From assembly GCF_003019675.1 (NCBI RefSeq), contig NZ_CP028105.1, positions 124,001-188,000 on the forward strand: 64,000 nt of DNA, read 5' to 3'. The DNA is from Fusobacterium ulcerans (lineage in GTDB: Bacteria; Fusobacteriota; Fusobacteriia; Fusobacteriales; Fusobacteriaceae). Position 1 is the stretch's first letter. Every line of letters starts with the position of its first letter. This document shows positions 63,487-64,000 of the stretch, piece by piece. The translations under genes and the position numbers were made by a program. Below the pieces are notes generated by a model, which was not told the origin of the DNA, ran no database searches, and saw only the letters and a list, made by a program, of their open reading frames with translations.

Positions 63487-63657
63487 AGATAGAGGCGCAA
63501 AAGACATCAGTATAATCATTTACATCTGGCAGATATTAAAAATGATTTGAAAGGGGATTTTGCCGAAATAGAAATATAAATGCCAAAGTATTTTTATTGG
63601 GAGTATGGATAACATCTATACTACTGTCATTATTTTTCATTAATGGAGTGCTGTCTT
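63487..63657 (+). ncRNA. Lysine riboswitch (L-box) aptamer 2
   Basis: AGATAGAGGCGCAAAAGACATCAGTA, GAAAGGGGATTTTGCCGAAA, ATTGGGAGTATGGATAACA, CTACTGTCATTATT and GGAGTGCTGTCT mirror aptamer 1. P1 pairs AGATAG with CTGTCT. It is about 310 nt upstream of the truncated gene at the right edge. Confidence 0.95.
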
Positions 63658-63702
63658 TAGAAATTTTTTAATCAATATTATTTTGGTAAATAAAAAATTT
63701 TT

Positions 63703-63738
63703 AATCACAGTCTATAATTTTTAGCTGTGATTTTTTTA
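63703..63738 (+). terminator. Riboswitch expression-platform terminator 2
   Basis: AATCACAG (63703-63710) / CTGTGATT (63725-63732) followed by TTTTTATTTC; the same design as at 39281. Confidence 0.88.
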
Positions 63739-63841
63739 TTTCATTCTTCTGAAAAATAACTTTTTAGGTAATTTACCCGTTTTTTTAATATTGAAACAAA
63801 TCAAAAAAAATTAAAATAATACATTTGAATCAAAAAAAGTA

Positions 63842-63870
63842 TTGACAAATCAACAATTATACTTTAAACT
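63842..63870 (+). promoter_or_regulatory. Second promoter downstream of lysine riboswitch
   Basis: TTGACA 63842-63847, 17-nt spacer, TAAACT 63865-63870. Transcripts starting here bypass the riboswitch terminator. Confidence 0.7.
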
Positions 63871-63884
63871 TTGTTTAAGAAATC

Positions 63885-63921
63885 GTATACAATATTCTAA
63901 ATTTTAAAAAGTTGTATACAA
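63885..63921 (+). promoter_or_regulatory. Two GTATACAA sites before right-edge gene
   Basis: GTATACAA at 63885-63892 and 63914-63921; the latter is part of the perfect palindrome TTGTATACAA (63912-63921). They lie just after the expected start site, so binding would repress the second promoter. Confidence 0.6.
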
Positions 63922-63964
63922 TCTTTAAAGGACGTATATTAAATTAAAATGGGGGGTTATCTTT

Positions 63965-64000
63965 ATGGAAAACCAAGCAAAAAAAGTTTCATCTGGTCAA
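63965..64000 (+). CDS. Start of a lysine-riboswitch-linked gene, truncated by right edge
   Basis: Only twelve codons (MENQAKKVSSGQ) are visible after GGGGGG 8 nt upstream. The product cannot be identified. The lysine riboswitch upstream suggests a lysine or basic amino-acid transporter, and the GntR-type sites suggest a second input. Confidence 0.6.
   Translation, partial: MENQAKKVSSGQ

Overview
This AT-rich window carries strong AGGAGG-type ribosome binding sites and near-consensus -35/-10 promoters. It combines Sec-exported solute-binding proteins without a lipobox, an O2-sensitive [FeFe]-hydrogenase/rubrerythrin, a HrcA/CIRCE-controlled groESL operon, lysine riboswitches and many amino-acid and peptide catabolism genes. 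Together these point to an anaerobic, diderm, amino-acid-fermenting member of Fusobacteriota, most likely the genus Fusobacterium. That placement is inferred from gene content; no rRNA or tRNA gene was recognised here.

Layout. 0-9 kb: phosphoglucomutase (cut by the left edge), a GltS glutamate symporter, groESL behind a CIRCE element, a MATE exporter, a YczE-type membrane protein, and rsgA behind a short leader ORF. 8.8-14 kb: a Cu(I)-type CsoR, a hydrogenase-rubrerythrin fusion under a PerR/Fur-type regulator, and a CsoR-operator-controlled small membrane protein plus P1B ATPase. 14.3-16 kb: yhdT-panF. 16-25.9 kb: three tandem modules, each a periplasmic peptide-binding protein plus an M20 amidohydrolase. 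They are organised in two transcription units, each starting with promoter, leader ORF and intrinsic terminator, and they end with a peptide-deformylase-like gene. 26-31 kb: a MITE-like palindrome, SGNH hydrolase, EamA transporter, galU, metG and a DUF374 acyltransferase.

33-49.4 kb: two carAB operons flank an M20 dipeptidase, a lysine-riboswitch-controlled YfcC-family transporter, a Wzz-like gene, a patatin and a broken AGE-family epimerase. The two carB genes are nearly identical. One carA has lost all three glutaminase catalytic residues (Cys245 to Ser, His327 to Met, Glu329 to Asp), which suggests an ammonia-dependent carbamoyl-phosphate synthetase beside a normal one. Each carA is preceded by promoter, leader ORF and terminator in the arrangement of E. 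coli pyrBI attenuation.

49.7-64 kb: a GrdX-like protein, a degenerate EAL-like protein, and two ligase-ACP-acyltransferase fusion proteins on either side of a CofE-like ligase. Here there is also a 100-codon HesB/IscA-like frame with one in-frame TGA followed by a SECIS-like hairpin, a candidate selenoprotein. Then come an orphan response regulator with a 48-residue partner ORF, a hemolysin-III protein, a gamma-glutamyltransferase/transporter operon and a GntR regulator. The window ends with a second lysine riboswitch, followed by a second promoter with GntR-type sites before a truncated gene.

The strongest leads are the glutaminase-dead CarA, the UGA-containing HesB-like gene, the four leader-ORF/terminator regions, and the internal translation start inside the hydrogenase-rubrerythrin fusion.
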